Shown: positions 33,368-34,126 of the stretch, piece by piece | Layout of the letters: each line of letters opens with the position of its first letter | How positions within the stretch are numbered: the stretch's first letter is position 1 | Assembly: GCF_003664995.1 (NCBI RefSeq) | Contig: NZ_JFHL01000023.1 | Location: 1 to 34,126 of the forward strand | DNA from: Mesotoga sp. BH458_6_3_2_1 | GTDB lineage: Bacteria; Thermotogota; Thermotogae; Petrotogales; Kosmotogaceae | Length of the DNA: 34,126 bases | Reading direction: 5' to 3' | Notes under the pieces: generated by a model | The model's input: the letters and a program-made list of their open reading frames with translations, nothing else | What the model was told of the DNA's origin: nothing | Database searches by the model: none | Program-made: the position numbers and the translations under genes

Positions 33368-33639
33368 TCTCTTGAAGTTGGTCTGTTGGCGCAGGCCAGT
33401 CAAAAGGCGAGAATCTCGCCCGAGGAGTTTTGCTGGGGAGCAAGACCAGATCAAAGGGGAGCATTGCCGAACCGCTATTTCACTCTTGCCAGACCTTAGA
33501 GGCGACAACTCCAGACCCGTCTCTTCTGTACGGGATCTGACTTCTCTCATTGACCTTGGTAGTCTCGAATATGGTTTTTCTCGAAGCGAAGCTTCGTCTC
33601 AAACTCAAAGCATCTTCTCGCTCTTCAATTAGCCTTCTC

Positions 33640-34126
33640 GGAGGACGGTGAACCGTTGACCGATGACCTTTCTTCCTGTTGCCTTACTCTTCCAAGCTAT
33701 CAGCGTCTCCTGGCAAGCGACCCGTGCGCGGGTCCTTGGACGGTGAACCGTTGACGGTTGACCTTGTTCTTCAAAGCGAAGCTTCGTCTCCTTCTCGGAG
33801 GACGGTGGACCGCTGACGGACAACGTGGTTTCGTAAGCGTTCAGCGGGTTTTTGCTCTTAAGCGCGCAGCGGTTTCTAATGCGAGATCCCGTGCAGGAAC
33901 ATCACGGGATGACAAAGTGAGTGGATTTAGGTGCGGGCTCTACGGGATGACCGAAGAGGCGCCCATCAGGTCAGGCTTACGGGATAACAGTCCTTCAAGT
34001 CATCCTGAAATGCTCCTGTTCAGGATCTGGGATTTTCTAAGAACCGTGGTCGGGGGTAGCGGGTCGGTGGTAGGAAAGAGCAAAGGATCAGTTCCAAGTT
34101 GTGAGTTGCATGTGAGAATAGATTCG
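33640..34126. repeat. Intergenic mosaic repeat block E, running off the window
   Basis: It contains 'gaggacggtgaaccgttgac' and relatives several times, a hairpin ATCCCGTG-CAGGAACAT-CACGGGAT (33886-33910, reversed orientation, followed by GAC), GTCAT-CCTGAA-ATGCTCCTG-TTCAGG-ATCTGG from 33999, the ggtcggtggtaggaaagag stretch, and at the end agttgtgagttgcatgtgag with the following bases, as at 20297-20338. No gene is supported from 33204 to the window end. Confidence 0.85.

Noticed and set aside
33204-34126. Mobile element with its own transposase at the right end
   Set aside because: No transposase-like protein, terminal inverted repeats or target duplication was found; the DNA consists of non-coding mosaic repeats.

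Overview
The window looks like a chromosomal stretch of a mesophilic or moderately thermophilic member of the Thermotogota, most like Mesotoga/Kosmotogales. This is an inference from gene content (many sugar and peptide ABC transporters, TTG and GTG starts behind strong GGAGG sites, NamZ and dipeptide epimerase without a secretory signal), AGA/AGG-rich arginine codons and dense mosaic intergenic repeats. No rRNA, tRNA, CRISPR array, transposase or phage gene was seen.

Layout. 2-508: 3' end of an oligopeptide ABC ATPase. 531-1482: mosaic repeat block with two hairpin arrays. 1498-6765 (minus): sugar ABC operon of the ribose/rhamnose/AI-2 (CUT2) type (binding protein, ATPase, two permeases) ending in a DeoR-type regulator. 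Divergent from it, 7261-9409 (plus): FGGY ketose kinase and class II aldolase, closed by a terminator. 9598-11459: cytoplasmic NamZ-type exo-N-acetylmuramidase plus a GntR/UTRA regulator. 11463-12130: repeat block. 12413-18979: dipeptide epimerase and a complete dipeptide/oligopeptide ABC transporter, closed by a terminator. 19039-19911 (minus): EamA transporter. 20053-20960: repeat block. 21041-24693 (minus): PAS histidine kinase, single-domain response regulator and a PAS/HD-GYP response regulator whose receiver is frameshifted. 25045-25262: repeat block. 25358-28462: small secreted, membrane or effector-binding proteins. 29325-33203: DUF4127 protein, NanE epimerase, secreted Cache-domain protein and ROK kinase. 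33265 to the end: another repeat block running off the window.

How it fits together. One theme is cell-wall and amino-sugar salvage: peptide import, L-Ala-D/L-Glu type epimerisation, MurNAc release, and ManNAc-6-P to GlcNAc-6-P conversion. The second is a self-contained sugar import/kinase/aldolase locus with its own regulator but no isomerase. The third is a kinase-to-HD-GYP (c-di-GMP) signalling operon.

The most unusual signal lies in the intergenic blocks. They contain tandem arrays of an 11-bp linker (GGAAGTGATGC or its variant GGACGCAATGC) separated by short spacers that are nearly all inverted repeats. The stem sequences differ from spacer to spacer while pairing is kept, and the loop sequence tends to be conserved. 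The same loop type occurs in larger hairpins bounded by GTCAT and ATCTGG throughout the blocks. The pattern resembles the neisserial intergenic mosaic elements in logic, but I know of no description of this form.
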